64,000 nucleotides of DNA from CAZPQM01 sp964588995 (lineage in GTDB: Bacteria > Pseudomonadota > Alphaproteobacteria > Rickettsiales > UBA8987), in assembly GCA_964588995.1 (NCBI GenBank), contig CAZPQM010000004.1:61163-125162 (forward strand), written 5' to 3'. Position numbers and translations under genes: made by a program. Shown one piece after another: positions 42,855 to 52,918 of this stretch. Numbering within the stretch: the stretch's first letter is position 1; every line of letters begins with the position of its first letter. The notes beneath the pieces are model-generated. The model saw only the letters and a program-made list of their open reading frames with translations, was not told the origin of the DNA and did no database searches.

Positions 42855-44516
42855 ATGCTGCGTCATCTCACCATCAAGCATATCGTTTTGATCGACTCGG
42901 TCGCGCTGGACTTTCACCAGGGCTTGCACGTTTTTACCGGTGAAACCGGGGCAGGAAAATCCATCATCATGGGGGCGATTGCGCTCGTACTGGGCAGCCG
43001 TGCCGATAGCGGGCTGGTGCGCGCGGGCGAAAAGCAGGCAACGGTCGTGGCCGAGTTTGACATGCCAAAAAGCGAGCGCATCACTGCAATGATGGAAGAG
43101 CAGGCGATTGAAGCGGAAGACAGCCTGATTATCCGCCGGACGCTTTCCGCCTTAGGGAAGAGCAAGACGTTCGTGAACGATGTGCCGGTGAGCCTCAAAT
43201 TTTTGCAGCAATTGAGCGCGAACCTTGTGGAAATTCATGGGCAGCATGATCAGCGCGGGCTGTTGGACAGCAGCGAGCATGTATATTATCTGGATGCGTT
43301 TGCCGGGCTCAAGGCGCAGCGTAATGCTGTTGCGGATGCCTATGTCGCATGGAAAGCGGCCGAGGCGGAGTTTCAGGCCTTTGCCGAGAAAATTGAACGC
43401 GCGCGGCAGGAAGAGGATTATCTGACGCATGTATTGTCGGAATTAAACGCACTTGCCCCGCAGGAAGGGGAGGAGGAAGCGCTTATTACCCGCCGCAAAA
43501 TTCTGATGGAAAGCGCACAGTTGCGAGAGACCTATGCTAAATTGCTGAATGAACTAAGTGATCAGAACGATATCCGTGCGATGTTGGTCTCCGCGGAAAG
43601 GCAACTGGCCCGACTACCGGTTGAGGCGGCAAAAGAAGCGGAGCCGATAGTGCAGGCGGCAGAACGCGCCTCGATTGAAGTGAATGAATTGCTCGACCAG
43701 CTGGAGCAAAAGCTACAAGGGTTTGATGTCGGCGATGCAGATATTGATGCGGTGGATGACCGTTTGAGTGCGCTACGTGAGGCAGCGCGGAAATACCGCA
43801 AACAGGTCGGGGAACTGCCGGAATACCATACAGAGGTGGAGCAGCTGGTCGGCTCGCTGGCGGAAGATAGTGCGACGCTTGGCAAGCTGGATCAGGAGCG
43901 GCAGGCGCTGAAGCGGCACTATGCCGAGCAGGCTGATGCGCTCTCCAAGGCTCGCAAAACTCAGTCAACTGCGCTCGAGACGGCGATTCACACGCAGCTC
44001 GCGGAGCTAAAGATGGAGCAGGCACGGGTGAAGATCGTGGTCGCGCCTATGGAGGAAGCAAACTGGTCCGCCCGTGGGATGGATCAGGTGTATTTTGAGG
44101 TGCAGACCAATCCGGGTAGTCGCTTTGGGCCGCTCCATAAAATCGCTTCAGGCGGGGAGCTTTCCCGTTTCATGCTCGCCCTTAAAGTGGTGCTTAATCA
44201 AGGCGCGGAAACGCAGATCATGATTTTTGACGAGGTCGATACGGGTGTCGGCGGTGCTACGGCGGACTCTATCGGGCGCAAGCTGGCAGCGCTTGGCACG
44301 CAGAGTCAGGTGCTGTGTATTACGCATCTGCCGCAGGTGGCGGCCTATGCCAAGCATCATTATTATATTGAAAAACAGCATGATGCTGAGTCTACACGTA
44401 CGCAGGTAGTAGAGCTAACTGCCGATGCGCGGAGTGAAGAACTCGCGCGGATGCTCGCCGGAGGTACCGTGACGCAGGCGGCGCGGCAGGCGGCGCAGGA
44501 GTTGTTGCAGGCGTGA
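42855..44516 (+). CDS. recN: RecN, SMC-like DNA repair ATPase
   Basis: A 553-residue protein involved in double-strand-break repair. The Walker A motif is FTGETGAGKSIIMGAI, near residue 34. HGQHDQRGLLDSSEH follows. The centre (about 160-365) is a coiled coil rich in Glu, Ala, Arg and Gln. The C-terminal half has ASGGELSRFMLALKVVL (signature) and MIFDEVDTGVGG (Walker B), then ITHLPQVAAYA. The bamD-recN-ligA order is the usual one in alphaproteobacteria. Confidence 0.96.
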   Translation: MLRHLTIKHIVLIDSVALDFHQGLHVFTGETGAGKSIIMGAIALVLGSRADSGLVRAGEKQATVVAEFDMPKSERITAMMEEQAIEAEDSLIIRRTLSALGKSKTFVNDVPVSLKFLQQLSANLVEIHGQHDQRGLLDSSEHVYYLDAFAGLKAQRNAVADAYVAWKAAEAEFQAFAEKIERARQEEDYLTHVLSELNALAPQEGEEEALITRRKILMESAQLRETYAKLLNELSDQNDIRAMLVSAERQLARLPVEAAKEAEPIVQAAERASIEVNELLDQLEQKLQGFDVGDADIDAVDDRLSALREAARKYRKQVGELPEYHTEVEQLVGSLAEDSATLGKLDQERQALKRHYAEQADALSKARKTQSTALETAIHTQLAELKMEQARVKIVVAPMEEANWSARGMDQVYFEVQTNPGSRFGPLHKIASGGELSRFMLALKVVLNQGAETQIMIFDEVDTGVGGATADSIGRKLAALGTQSQVLCITHLPQVAAYAKHHYYIEKQHDAESTRTQVVELTADARSEELARMLAGGTVTQAARQAAQELLQA

Positions 44517-44589
44517 GCGGGTATTGCTACTCACTGAGAAGGCAGAAAAGCGCCATCCCGGCAGCGGTCTTTTTAAGGATAACGGTCTA

Positions 44590-46791
44590 ATGAATCGCGA
44601 AGCAAACAGGACAGCAATTCCAGCCGGTAAGCAGCGTGAACATGCGGAGCTTATAGAGGAAATACGCGCGCATGACGAAGCCTATTATGCGAAAGATCAG
44701 CCGGTTATCTCCGATGCGGAGTATGACGCGCTACGGCAAAGGTTGGAACAGCTTGAGCAGGAATATCCTGAACTGATCAGCGAAGACAGCCCAACGCAAA
44801 CGGTCGGTTATACTCCGCAAAGTGCGTTTAAAAAGGTCGAGCATAGTGTGCCGATGCTCTCGCTCGGCAATGCCTTTACCGAGGAGGATATTGCGGATTT
44901 TCTTTCGCGCATAAGGCGGTTTCTGGGCATGGCAGAGGATGCACCGCTTGAACTGACGGCTGAACCGAAGATTGACGGGCTGTCGTTCAGCGCGCTTTAC
45001 GAGCAGGGGCGACTGGTGCGCGGCGCAACGCGGGGTGACGGCTATGTCGGTGAAGATATTACCGAGAATATTAAAACGATCCGGCAACTGCCGCATAGGC
45101 TGCAAGGCGATGTACCCGAGCGCCTGGAGGTGCGTGGTGAAATCTATATGAGCCATGCGGATTTTGAGGCGCTGAATCAGGCGCGCGAGGCTCGTGGTGA
45201 AGCCCTCTTCGCTAATCCGCGCAACGCGGCGGCAGGCAGTTTGCGTCAGCTGGATAGCCGCATCACCGCGGAGCGGAAACTCAAAGCGTTTGTCTATGGA
45301 TGGGGCGAATTAACGGATGAAATTGCTGCAACGCAATATGAAACGGTTCATGCGCTTGCCTCTGCCGGTTTGCCGATAAACGACCGTATGCAACTCGTGG
45401 ATTCCGTCAATGCCATAATCTCCTATTACCGACGCCTTGAAGCAGAACGGTCGCAACTGGGCTACGATATTGACGGTATCGTTTATAAAGTGAATGACCT
45501 CGCTTTACAAAAGCGCCTCGGGTTTGTGGCGCGCGCCCCGCGATGGGCAATTGCGCATAAATTCCCGGCGGAGAAGGCGGTGACCACCCTTGAGACGATT
45601 GAAATTCAGGTGGGGAGGACGGGAGCGCTGACGCCAGTGGCACGGCTGACGCCGGTAACGGTGGGCGGCGTAGTCGTGTCGAATGCGACGCTGCATAATC
45701 AGGATGAAATTGCGCGGAAAGATATTCGTGAGGGGGATATAGTCGTGATCCAGCGTGCGGGGGATGTGATTCCGCAGGTGCTGGAAGTGGTAAAGGAGAA
45801 ACGCCCGGTAGATAGTTCGCCTTATCGCTTCCCCACGCATTGCCCGGTCTGCGGCAGCCATGCCGTGCGTGAAGAAGGTGAGGCCGTTGCCCGCTGTACC
45901 GGCGGGTTGATCTGCGAGGCGCAGGCGCTGGAACGGCTAAAGCACTTTGTTTCGCGTGATGCATTTGATATTGACGGGCTGGGTGGTAAGCTGATTGAGC
46001 GTTTCTGGAAGCATGACCTTCTCAAAAACCCGGTCGATATTTTTACGCTGGAAGCGCGAAATGCACAACTTACCTCCCCACCGCTTGCGGGGGGGATAGA
46101 GGGGGGGCAAAAGAGCACTATGCCCCCCTCCCAACCTCCCCCCGTAAACGGTGGGAGGAGCAGAACGAGTAATATTTCGAACCCGGAAGGCAACTACAGC
46201 GCGTTACCGCTTGAAGCGTGGGAAGGCTTCGGCCCGAAATCCGCGCAGAACCTGTTTGATTCGATTGCTGCTTCGCGTGAGGTTGCCCTGCCGCGTTTCA
46301 TTTACGCACTTGGGATTCGCCATGTCGGACAGGAAACGGCGAAGTTGCTTGCGCGGCAGTTTTCCACGATAGAGGCGCTGCTTGAATTTATGCAGCAAGG
46401 CGAGGATCAAGAGGATGTGCTCACCTCGATTGAGGGGATTGGTACGGTAGTCGCGCATTCCATCCTCGAATTTTTCGCTGAAGCGCATAACCGCGAGATT
46501 ATTGAACGCCTGCTGGAGGAGGTGACGGTTGAGCCTTTTGCCGCACCTCAGGCGGCGGATTCTCCAGTAGCCGGAAAAACAGTCGTGTTTACTGGCAGTC
46601 TGGAAACGCTCTCACGCGCCGAAGCGAAAGAAATGGCCGAGCGGCATGGTGCGAAAGTCAGCAGTTCCGTTTCCGCTAAGACTGATTTGGTCGTCGCGGG
46701 AGAATCCGCCGGTTCGAAATTGAAAAAGGCACAGGAACTTGGTATAGAGGTGCTGACGGAAACAGCGTGGCGGGAGATGGTAGGTGAGTAG
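44590..46791 (+). CDS. ligA: LigA, NAD-dependent DNA ligase, carrying an in-frame palindromic insert
   Basis: A 733-residue ligase sealing nicks using NAD. The adenylation domain has the active-site Lys127 (EPKIDG). The OB-fold and the four-Cys zinc finger (CPVCGSH ... CTGGLICEAQ) follow, then helix-hairpin-helix motifs and a C-terminal BRCT domain (GKTVVFTGSLETLSRAEAKE). Residues ~495-523 are encoded by a Pro/Gly-rich palindromic repeat (46074-46157) lying between the zinc-finger region and the HhH domain. ATG at 44590 is chosen from the family N-terminus and an AAGGA upstream. Catalytic motifs are complete. Confidence 0.94.
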   Translation: MNREANRTAIPAGKQREHAELIEEIRAHDEAYYAKDQPVISDAEYDALRQRLEQLEQEYPELISEDSPTQTVGYTPQSAFKKVEHSVPMLSLGNAFTEEDIADFLSRIRRFLGMAEDAPLELTAEPKIDGLSFSALYEQGRLVRGATRGDGYVGEDITENIKTIRQLPHRLQGDVPERLEVRGEIYMSHADFEALNQAREARGEALFANPRNAAAGSLRQLDSRITAERKLKAFVYGWGELTDEIAATQYETVHALASAGLPINDRMQLVDSVNAIISYYRRLEAERSQLGYDIDGIVYKVNDLALQKRLGFVARAPRWAIAHKFPAEKAVTTLETIEIQVGRTGALTPVARLTPVTVGGVVVSNATLHNQDEIARKDIREGDIVVIQRAGDVIPQVLEVVKEKRPVDSSPYRFPTHCPVCGSHAVREEGEAVARCTGGLICEAQALERLKHFVSRDAFDIDGLGGKLIERFWKHDLLKNPVDIFTLEARNAQLTSPPLAGGIEGGQKSTMPPSQPPPVNGGRSRTSNISNPEGNYSALPLEAWEGFGPKSAQNLFDSIAASREVALPRFIYALGIRHVGQETAKLLARQFSTIEALLEFMQQGEDQEDVLTSIEGIGTVVAHSILEFFAEAHNREIIERLLEEVTVEPFAAPQAADSPVAGKTVVFTGSLETLSRAEAKEMAERHGAKVSSSVSAKTDLVVAGESAGSKLKKAQELGIEVLTETAWREMVGE
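46074..46157. repeat. 84-bp palindromic element inside ligA
   Basis: CTCCCCACCGCTTGCGGGGGG and CCCCCCGTAAACGGTGGGAG form inverted arms with a few mismatches around a G/C-rich core. The element is 28 codons and in frame. The same CCCCTCCCAACCTCCCC string occurs in intergenic copies such as 6047-6075. Confidence 0.88.
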
Positions 46792-46915
46792 TGTTATTAT
46801 TCGCTCCTTGTTCGGATTACTGTTCTCACAAACGAGCCTAACGCGCTTTGTGCGACTAAAGAGCGCCATATTACTGTATGGCTGCTTGTAGGGCTGGGGA
46901 AAATTAAGGAAGTCT

Positions 46916-48682
46916 ATGTCTAAACTGGCGAGCCTGAAACACAGCATGGATAAGCACGGGGTGGCATTTTACCTCGTGCCGATGGGTGATGCCTATGGCA
47001 GCGAGTACGTGCCGGAATGCGACCGACGTATCAAATGGCTGACGGGGTTTACCGGCTCAAACGCGTTCGTGATCGTCGGTCAGCAGCAGAGCGCGTTTTT
47101 TACCGACGGGCGCTATACCGAGCAGGCGGCGAAAGAAGTCTCACGCACCGAGTACAGCACATTCGATCTGGAGCGAAAAAAACCGCAGGACTGGCTCAAG
47201 CAGCAGGTCGTTAAGCCGGCTAAGGTGGGCTATAACCCGTGGCTTTTCACCGAGCGGACGCTCAAACCCTTTGAAGCGCTGGAAGAAGAGGGTGCGCTGA
47301 AACTCAGGCCGCTCCCCGATATGATTACACCGCTTTGGACCGGCAGACCAGACGAACCGGCTAGTGAGTTGTTTCAACTTAGCGAGCATTTTGCCGGTAA
47401 GTCCGCGCGGGAGAAGATCAAGGAGGTTTCGACCACGCTGAAGGCCAAGGGGATTGAGGTGTTCGTACTCACTCATTCGGAATCGATCAACTGGCTGCTT
47501 AATATCCGCGGACATGACCTGCCGAATACGCCGCTGGTCCGCTGTCATGCGCTTTTAGCCGATAATGGGCAGATGAATGTATTTCTGGATCCTGCGCGTA
47601 TAGATGAGGAATTTACACTCGATCTACCCGACACGGTGCGGTTTCTACCGCCCGCGCAGATGGAGTTACAGTTCAAAAAGCTGAAAAAAGTACGGGTTGG
47701 GTATGATCCGTCGCAGGCGCCGATTGCGATTCTGGACATGCTGGAGAAGGTTAAAGCCGATCTGGTGTCGAAGAAAGATCCGTGCAGCCTGCCGAAAGCG
47801 ATCAAAAATGAAATGGAACTCGCCGGGTTTCAGGCGGCGCATATCCGCGATGGCGTAGCGCTCTGTAACGCGTTTGACTGGATTGACCGATTTGCGGCAG
47901 GTGGTAAGCTGACGGAAGTCACTATTTCCGAAAAAATTGAGGACTTTCGGGCCGAACAGGAGCATTTTGACGGCAGCAGTTTCCCGGCGATTGTCGGGTT
48001 TAAGGGGAACGGTTCTATCATTCACTATAAGCCGGAGGAGGACAGCTGCGCCACCATCGAAGGGGATGGGCTGCTGCTGATTGATTCCGGCGGGCAGTAT
48101 TTCGACGGAACGACCGATGTTACCCGTACGCTTGCTATCGGCTCACCCAGCGCGAAGCAGAAAGCGCATTACACCCGCGTGCTGAAAGGGCATATCGCGC
48201 TTGCCCGGGCGGCGTTTCCGCGTGGCACTACCGGGTCGCAGCTGGACGTACTTGCCCGGCATTATCTCTGGGAAGTCGGGCTGGATTATGCGCACGGTAC
48301 CGGCCACGGCGTCGGGCATTTTCTCAACGTACATGAAGGACCGCAGCGCATCAGCAAGAAAGGCGGCGACGAACCGCTTCGTCCCGGCATGGTGTTGTCG
48401 AATGAGCCGGGGGTGTATTTCGAAGGGCGCTACGGTATTCGGATTGAGAATCTGGTTAAGGTGGTGGAACGAGACATGGAGGGCGTCACGCTCTTTTATG
48501 GATTTGAGACGCTGACTTTAGTGCCGTTCGAAAAAGCGCTGATTGATACGGATATGCTGACCCGGGCGGAGAAGAATTGGATAGAAGCCTACTACACGCG
48601 AATTAAAAAGTATATTCTGCCTCAACTTGAGGGCGATGCTAAAAGCTGGTTACAAGAGCAACTAGCGCTCGACCTTAGCTAA
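46916..48682 (+). CDS. pepP: Xaa-Pro aminopeptidase (PepP type, M24B)
   Basis: A 588-residue aminopeptidase removing N-terminal residues next to proline. Two N-terminal creatinase-like domains cover about 1-305 (GFTGSNAFVIV, FTDGRYTEQA). The C-terminal pita-bread domain carries the metal ligands: Asp in LIDSGGQYFDGTTDVTRT (two Asp), His in GTGHGVGHFLNVHEGP, Glu in LSNEPGVYFEG, and Glu in GIRIENLV. It is longer than E. coli PepP (440), matching the three-domain form. AAGGAAG precedes the ATG. It is convergent with rpoD, with only 13 bases between the stops. Confidence 0.95.
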   Translation: MSKLASLKHSMDKHGVAFYLVPMGDAYGSEYVPECDRRIKWLTGFTGSNAFVIVGQQQSAFFTDGRYTEQAAKEVSRTEYSTFDLERKKPQDWLKQQVVKPAKVGYNPWLFTERTLKPFEALEEEGALKLRPLPDMITPLWTGRPDEPASELFQLSEHFAGKSAREKIKEVSTTLKAKGIEVFVLTHSESINWLLNIRGHDLPNTPLVRCHALLADNGQMNVFLDPARIDEEFTLDLPDTVRFLPPAQMELQFKKLKKVRVGYDPSQAPIAILDMLEKVKADLVSKKDPCSLPKAIKNEMELAGFQAAHIRDGVALCNAFDWIDRFAAGGKLTEVTISEKIEDFRAEQEHFDGSSFPAIVGFKGNGSIIHYKPEEDSCATIEGDGLLLIDSGGQYFDGTTDVTRTLAIGSPSAKQKAHYTRVLKGHIALARAAFPRGTTGSQLDVLARHYLWEVGLDYAHGTGHGVGHFLNVHEGPQRISKKGGDEPLRPGMVLSNEPGVYFEGRYGIRIENLVKVVERDMEGVTLFYGFETLTLVPFEKALIDTDMLTRAEKNWIEAYYTRIKKYILPQLEGDAKSWLQEQLALDLS

Positions 48683-48695
48683 AAAAAAGAGAAGG

Positions 48696-50801
48696 TTAAT
48701 TTTGTGTGAATCCGCTCAGTTTGCGGCTGCGGATCGGGTGTTTCAGCTTGCGGAGAGCTTTGGCTTCAATCTGACGAATCCGCTCGCGCGTGACCGAGAA
48801 TTGCTGCCCGACTTCCTCCAGCGTATGGTCTGTGTTCATGCCGATACCAAAGCGCATACGCAGCACCCGCTCCTCACGCGGGGTGAGGCTTGAGAGAATC
48901 CGCGTGGTGATTTCTTTTAGGTTATCCTGCACTGCAGCATCAATCGGCTGAATCGCGTTCTTATCCTCGATGAAATCACCCAGGAAGCTGCCATCCTCAT
49001 CCCCAACGGGGGTTTCAAGGCTCACTGGCTCTTTCGCGATTTTCATGACTTTACGGATTTTATCGAGCGGCATGGAAAGTTTCTTCGCGAGCTCTTCCGG
49101 GGTCGGCTCGCGGCCCATTTCATGGCTCATCTGACGGCTGGTGCGAACGATTTTATTAATCGTCTCAATCATGTGAACCGGAATGCGGATTGTACGCGCC
49201 TGATCGGCAATCGAGCGGGTAATCGCCTGACGAATCCACCAGGTCGCGTAGGTGGAGAATTTATAGCCGCGGCGATATTCAAACTTATCAACCGCTTTCA
49301 TTAGGCCGATATTGCCTTCCTGAATCAGGTCAAGGAACTGCAGGCCGCGGTTGGTGTATTTCTTCGCGATGGAAATGACCAGCCGCAAATTGGCCTCAAT
49401 CATCTCTTTCTTCGCACGGTTGGTTTTGCGTTCGCCTTTTTGTACCGCACCCACAATCCGTTTGAACTCCGTAATATCCGTGCCCATTTTCTCGGCTACG
49501 GCGCGGATTTCTTTACGAATCTCAGCGACTTTCTCGCCCTCTTCCTCAACCAGCTCTTTCCATGCCTTATTCTTATGCTTGAGGATATTCTCGCCCCAAC
49601 CGACATCCAGCTCAGAGCCTACATAGGCGTCCAAAAATTCATCCAGCTTGATTTTGCGGCGCTCGGCGATGTGGCGGAACCGGCCTTCCAAGGCCATCAG
49701 CCGTTGATTATAGCCGTAAAGCTCATCCATGATATAGAGAATGGAATTCTCGCTTAAATGCAGCTGCCGCACCAGCTCGGTCAAATCAACACACTGCTTG
49801 GCGTATTTTTTCTGCTCTTTTTCTGCAATCGTATCCCCATCAAGCGCCAAGCTCAGCCGTTTCTCGTGGTAATCAATCATTTCAGAACCAAGGGAGACGA
49901 TATCTTCCAACGTTTTCATGATGGGGGGTTTGAGTGTTTCTTCCATCGCTGCGAGGGAAACATTAGCTGCGTATTCTTCGTCGCTATCATCGCTATCGTC
50001 ACCGTCCTCGCCGTCGTCCTCGGCTTTTTCCTCGTCCTCTTCGTCCTCAACTTCCTCTTCTTTTTCTTTAGCTTCGGCAAGAAGTTCTTCTTCATCTTCT
50101 TCCGTGATATCCGCACCGTTTTCTATTTCCTCGAGCGCGGAAGGGTCGCCCAACACAATCCCCATTTCCGCATTATAGGCCGCATCTAGGTCCAGAATAT
50201 CCCGCAGCATGATTTTTTCGAGAATGAGATCATTATACCAGTTGGTGAAATGCCGGATCGCTACCGGGCTTTCACATAGCGAATTCATCATGGTCTCGCG
50301 ACCGGACTCGATCCGTTTCGCAATTTCGACTTCTCCCTCGCGTGAGAGGAGCTCGACATTCCCCATCTCGCGTAAATACATGCGCACGGGGTCATCGGTC
50401 CGGCTGCCGAGATCGGGCTCCAGCTTGGCATCATCCTCGTCGGTATCGTCAGCAGAGCCGTCATCATCGATATCTTCCAGAATGTCGTCTTTCTCGGTCA
50501 CGTTGATGTCCGCATCCTGCAACATGGTGATGAGTTTTTCGATATTGTCCGGAGCAATGATTTCCGCCGGCAAGGCGTTGTTGATTTCATCGATGGTAAT
50601 GAAACCTTTGGACTTTGCGATTTTGGCAAGTTTCTTGGTGAGGGCTGTCAGCTTCTTTTCAATTTCTGAAGAGACTTTTACCTCATCATCAGTACTGCTG
50701 TCGGATTGAGAATCCTTCACCGCCTTGGCAATTGCTTTGTTGGTTTTATTATCCTTTGCGGTCGCTTTTTTCGTCGCACCGCTCTTCTTCGTTGTCGCCA
50801 T
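48696..50801 (-). CDS. rpoD: RpoD, primary sigma factor (sigma-70)
   Basis: A 701-residue housekeeping sigma factor. Region 1.1 (about 40-115) follows a Lys/Ala-rich start. Region 1.2 includes DDPVRMYLREMGNVELLSREGEVEIAKRIE. A non-conserved region (about 220-300) is extremely acidic, with long Glu and Asp runs. Region 2 has LIQEGNIGLMKAVDKFEYRRGYKFSTYATWWIRQAI. Regions 3 and 4 follow (TPREERVLRMRFGI ... TLEEVGQQFSVTRERIRQIEAKALRKLKHP). It lies 21 bases downstream of dnaG, the classic dnaG-rpoD order. Confidence 0.97.
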   Translation of the reverse strand: MATTKKSGATKKATAKDNKTNKAIAKAVKDSQSDSSTDDEVKVSSEIEKKLTALTKKLAKIAKSKGFITIDEINNALPAEIIAPDNIEKLITMLQDADINVTEKDDILEDIDDDGSADDTDEDDAKLEPDLGSRTDDPVRMYLREMGNVELLSREGEVEIAKRIESGRETMMNSLCESPVAIRHFTNWYNDLILEKIMLRDILDLDAAYNAEMGIVLGDPSALEEIENGADITEEDEEELLAEAKEKEEEVEDEEDEEKAEDDGEDGDDSDDSDEEYAANVSLAAMEETLKPPIMKTLEDIVSLGSEMIDYHEKRLSLALDGDTIAEKEQKKYAKQCVDLTELVRQLHLSENSILYIMDELYGYNQRLMALEGRFRHIAERRKIKLDEFLDAYVGSELDVGWGENILKHKNKAWKELVEEEGEKVAEIRKEIRAVAEKMGTDITEFKRIVGAVQKGERKTNRAKKEMIEANLRLVISIAKKYTNRGLQFLDLIQEGNIGLMKAVDKFEYRRGYKFSTYATWWIRQAITRSIADQARTIRIPVHMIETINKIVRTSRQMSHEMGREPTPEELAKKLSMPLDKIRKVMKIAKEPVSLETPVGDEDGSFLGDFIEDKNAIQPIDAAVQDNLKEITTRILSSLTPREERVLRMRFGIGMNTDHTLEEVGQQFSVTRERIRQIEAKALRKLKHPIRSRKLSGFTQN

Positions 50802-50822
50802 AAGTGCTATTTAACCCTGTGA

Positions 50823-52640
50823 TTATGCTATCGGTTCAATTTCCAGTAATTCTTCCAAATGCTGCTTACTCAGCGCTACCTGTTTCGAGATCACATCTTT
50901 CTGTTGTTTCAGCTCCCATAATGTGTCCACCTCGTGCCCCATGACCACATGCTCATACTCCCGCTCTAAGAGTAACTGCTCGTAACGGGCCCAATAATAA
51001 CTCCAACTGGCCTTTATCACGTCGGCGGAAGACGTGGGTAACTCAAACAGCGTGTAATAACTACTTTTGTCCAACAATTCAATATGGTTTTTGAGGTGAT
51101 TATTTTCAAGGTAAGAACGTAAATTATCTGCTGTAACAGCCGGATTTTCCTCTATATAGCTCATGATTGCCACACGTAGCGCTTCATCGGACGGATGATC
51201 CAGCTCAAGGGAGAGGAACTGCTCCTCCATGTCCGGTTGATGCAGCAACTCCGGATGGTGCAGCATGTGCCGTAACAGGCGGCGCTTTGTTTGCAGCAAA
51301 ACATTGCTTTCGGGCAGGGCAATCCGCGCCCGTTCCGCCGGTTGGGATGTATCGGTTTTCCGCGACGGGTATTGCAGCGCGCGCATTTCTTCAAACACCA
51401 TATCCGCGTAGTATTTGCGCACCCGGCGGTCGGGAATCTGCTCGATAGAATGTTTAAGTTCCGCTTCAAGCCGCGCCTTCTGCTCCGGTGTGTTGAGATC
51501 ATATTTATCGCGATGAATCATCCAGATCGTTTCGCTTAAGGAGCGGGTGGCGGAGAGCATGCTGAGAAAGCCTGCACTGCCGACTTCCTTAATCACATCA
51601 TCCGGGTCTTTCTTTTCCGGCAGGCGGAGATAGCGCAAGGATTTTCCCGGGGTAAGTAAGCGGAGTGCGAGGTCGGCGGAGCGTTCCATGGCGCGCCAGC
51701 CGGCGGCATCCCCGTCGAGGCACATGACGGGCTCATCGCAAATACTCCAACAGCTGCGCATATGATGCTCGGTCATGCTCGTGCCGAGAGGTGCTACCAC
51801 ATAGGGTATACCTGCCTGATAGAGCGCAATCGCATCCATATAGCCCTCGACGACGATCAGCTTATTCTCTTTAAAGGCCGATGGTTTAGCATGGTGCAGA
51901 TTATAGAGCACATGGCCTTTGTGAAACAGCTCGGTTTCCGGCGAGTTGAGGTATTTCGGCTCGCCGTCGCCGAGAATGCGCCCACCGAATGCTATCACGT
52001 GCCCACGCGCATTGGCAATCGGGAATATAAGCCGGTTGCGAAAGCGCGGATAGGGTGCACGTCCGTCCTTCTGCAGGATCAGGCCACAAGCCTGCAATTG
52101 CTGGAGGGTAACATTCTGCGTTTTCATATAGTCGATCAGTGCGTTACCCTCCGGCGCGTATCCAAGGCGGAACAGCCTGATCGTTTCCGCATTGACCTGC
52201 CGTTCGACCAGATAATCACGCGCGGAGCGACCGGCTTGCGTTTGCAGTTGCTGTTCATAAAAACGGCCGGCAAGCTCCATCACCTCCTGCAGCGATTGCT
52301 GCTTCCGATACTGCCGCTCGCTCGCCTCATCGCGCTTCGGCAGGCTCATACCGGCTTCCTGTGCGAGCTGTGTCACCGTATCGCTGAAGGAGGCGCCGGT
52401 ATGGTCTGTCACGAATTTGACCACATCCCCATGCGCGCCGCAGCCAAAGCAGTGATAGAACCCTTTGTCATCGCTGACGGTGAAGGAGGGGGTTTTTTCA
52501 TTATGAAACGGGCAGAGGCCGAGATATTCGCCGCGGCCCTTGCTTTGCAGCTTGACGTGGCGGCCGATCACCTGCGAAATCGGCAACCGCTCGCGTAGTT
52601 GATTGAGAAATTGCGAAGAGAAACGGTAAGAGGAGGGCAT
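50823..52640 (-). CDS. dnaG: DnaG, DNA primase
   Basis: A 605-residue primase making RNA primers for replication. The CHC2 zinc finger has Cys43, His46, Cys64 and Cys67 (LCPFH ... HCFGCGAHGDVV). The TOPRIM domain shows VVEGYMDAIALYQAG and CLDGDAAGWRAM with the acidic metal ligands. The C-terminal ~150 residues form the helicase-binding domain. Length and layout are normal. It is the upstream gene of the dnaG-rpoD pair and divergent from serC. A TATAAT hexamer lies at 52713-52718 on the plus strand in the gap. Confidence 0.97.
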   Translation of the reverse strand: MPSSYRFSSQFLNQLRERLPISQVIGRHVKLQSKGRGEYLGLCPFHNEKTPSFTVSDDKGFYHCFGCGAHGDVVKFVTDHTGASFSDTVTQLAQEAGMSLPKRDEASERQYRKQQSLQEVMELAGRFYEQQLQTQAGRSARDYLVERQVNAETIRLFRLGYAPEGNALIDYMKTQNVTLQQLQACGLILQKDGRAPYPRFRNRLIFPIANARGHVIAFGGRILGDGEPKYLNSPETELFHKGHVLYNLHHAKPSAFKENKLIVVEGYMDAIALYQAGIPYVVAPLGTSMTEHHMRSCWSICDEPVMCLDGDAAGWRAMERSADLALRLLTPGKSLRYLRLPEKKDPDDVIKEVGSAGFLSMLSATRSLSETIWMIHRDKYDLNTPEQKARLEAELKHSIEQIPDRRVRKYYADMVFEEMRALQYPSRKTDTSQPAERARIALPESNVLLQTKRRLLRHMLHHPELLHQPDMEEQFLSLELDHPSDEALRVAIMSYIEENPAVTADNLRSYLENNHLKNHIELLDKSSYYTLFELPTSSADVIKASWSYYWARYEQLLLEREYEHVVMGHEVDTLWELKQQKDVISKQVALSKQHLEELLEIEPIA

Positions 52641-52918
52641 AGTCGCAATATAAGCTCTTTACACGGCATTGTCATCCCGGTTTTGACTGTATCCCGCAGT
52701 TTAAGTGAGAGTTATAATTTATTATTCGGAGACAGGAATTTCAAAGCTGGGAATTTTTGCCACTAACCAGACCATGTGCTGTTAGCTTCAAGGCTCTTGG
52801 ATCAAGTTCGAAGCGAAACTGACAAAAGAGTCTTCTTCCTAATAACACCCTCCTTTTACTCCTTGACCTTGACCTTGCAATCCCGGTATACCCCGTGGTG
52901 CAAAAATACGAGGATATC

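Noticed and set aside
51762..52598. A 278-codon plus-strand frame across dnaG
   Set aside because: It is antisense to the primase catalytic and zinc-finger coding region, and its composition is that of a shadow frame.
52741..52918. A serC leader (attenuator or riboswitch-like motif)
   Set aside because: Such leaders are known in some alphaproteobacteria, but I could not draw a convincing hairpin-terminator pair here. A covariance-model search would decide.
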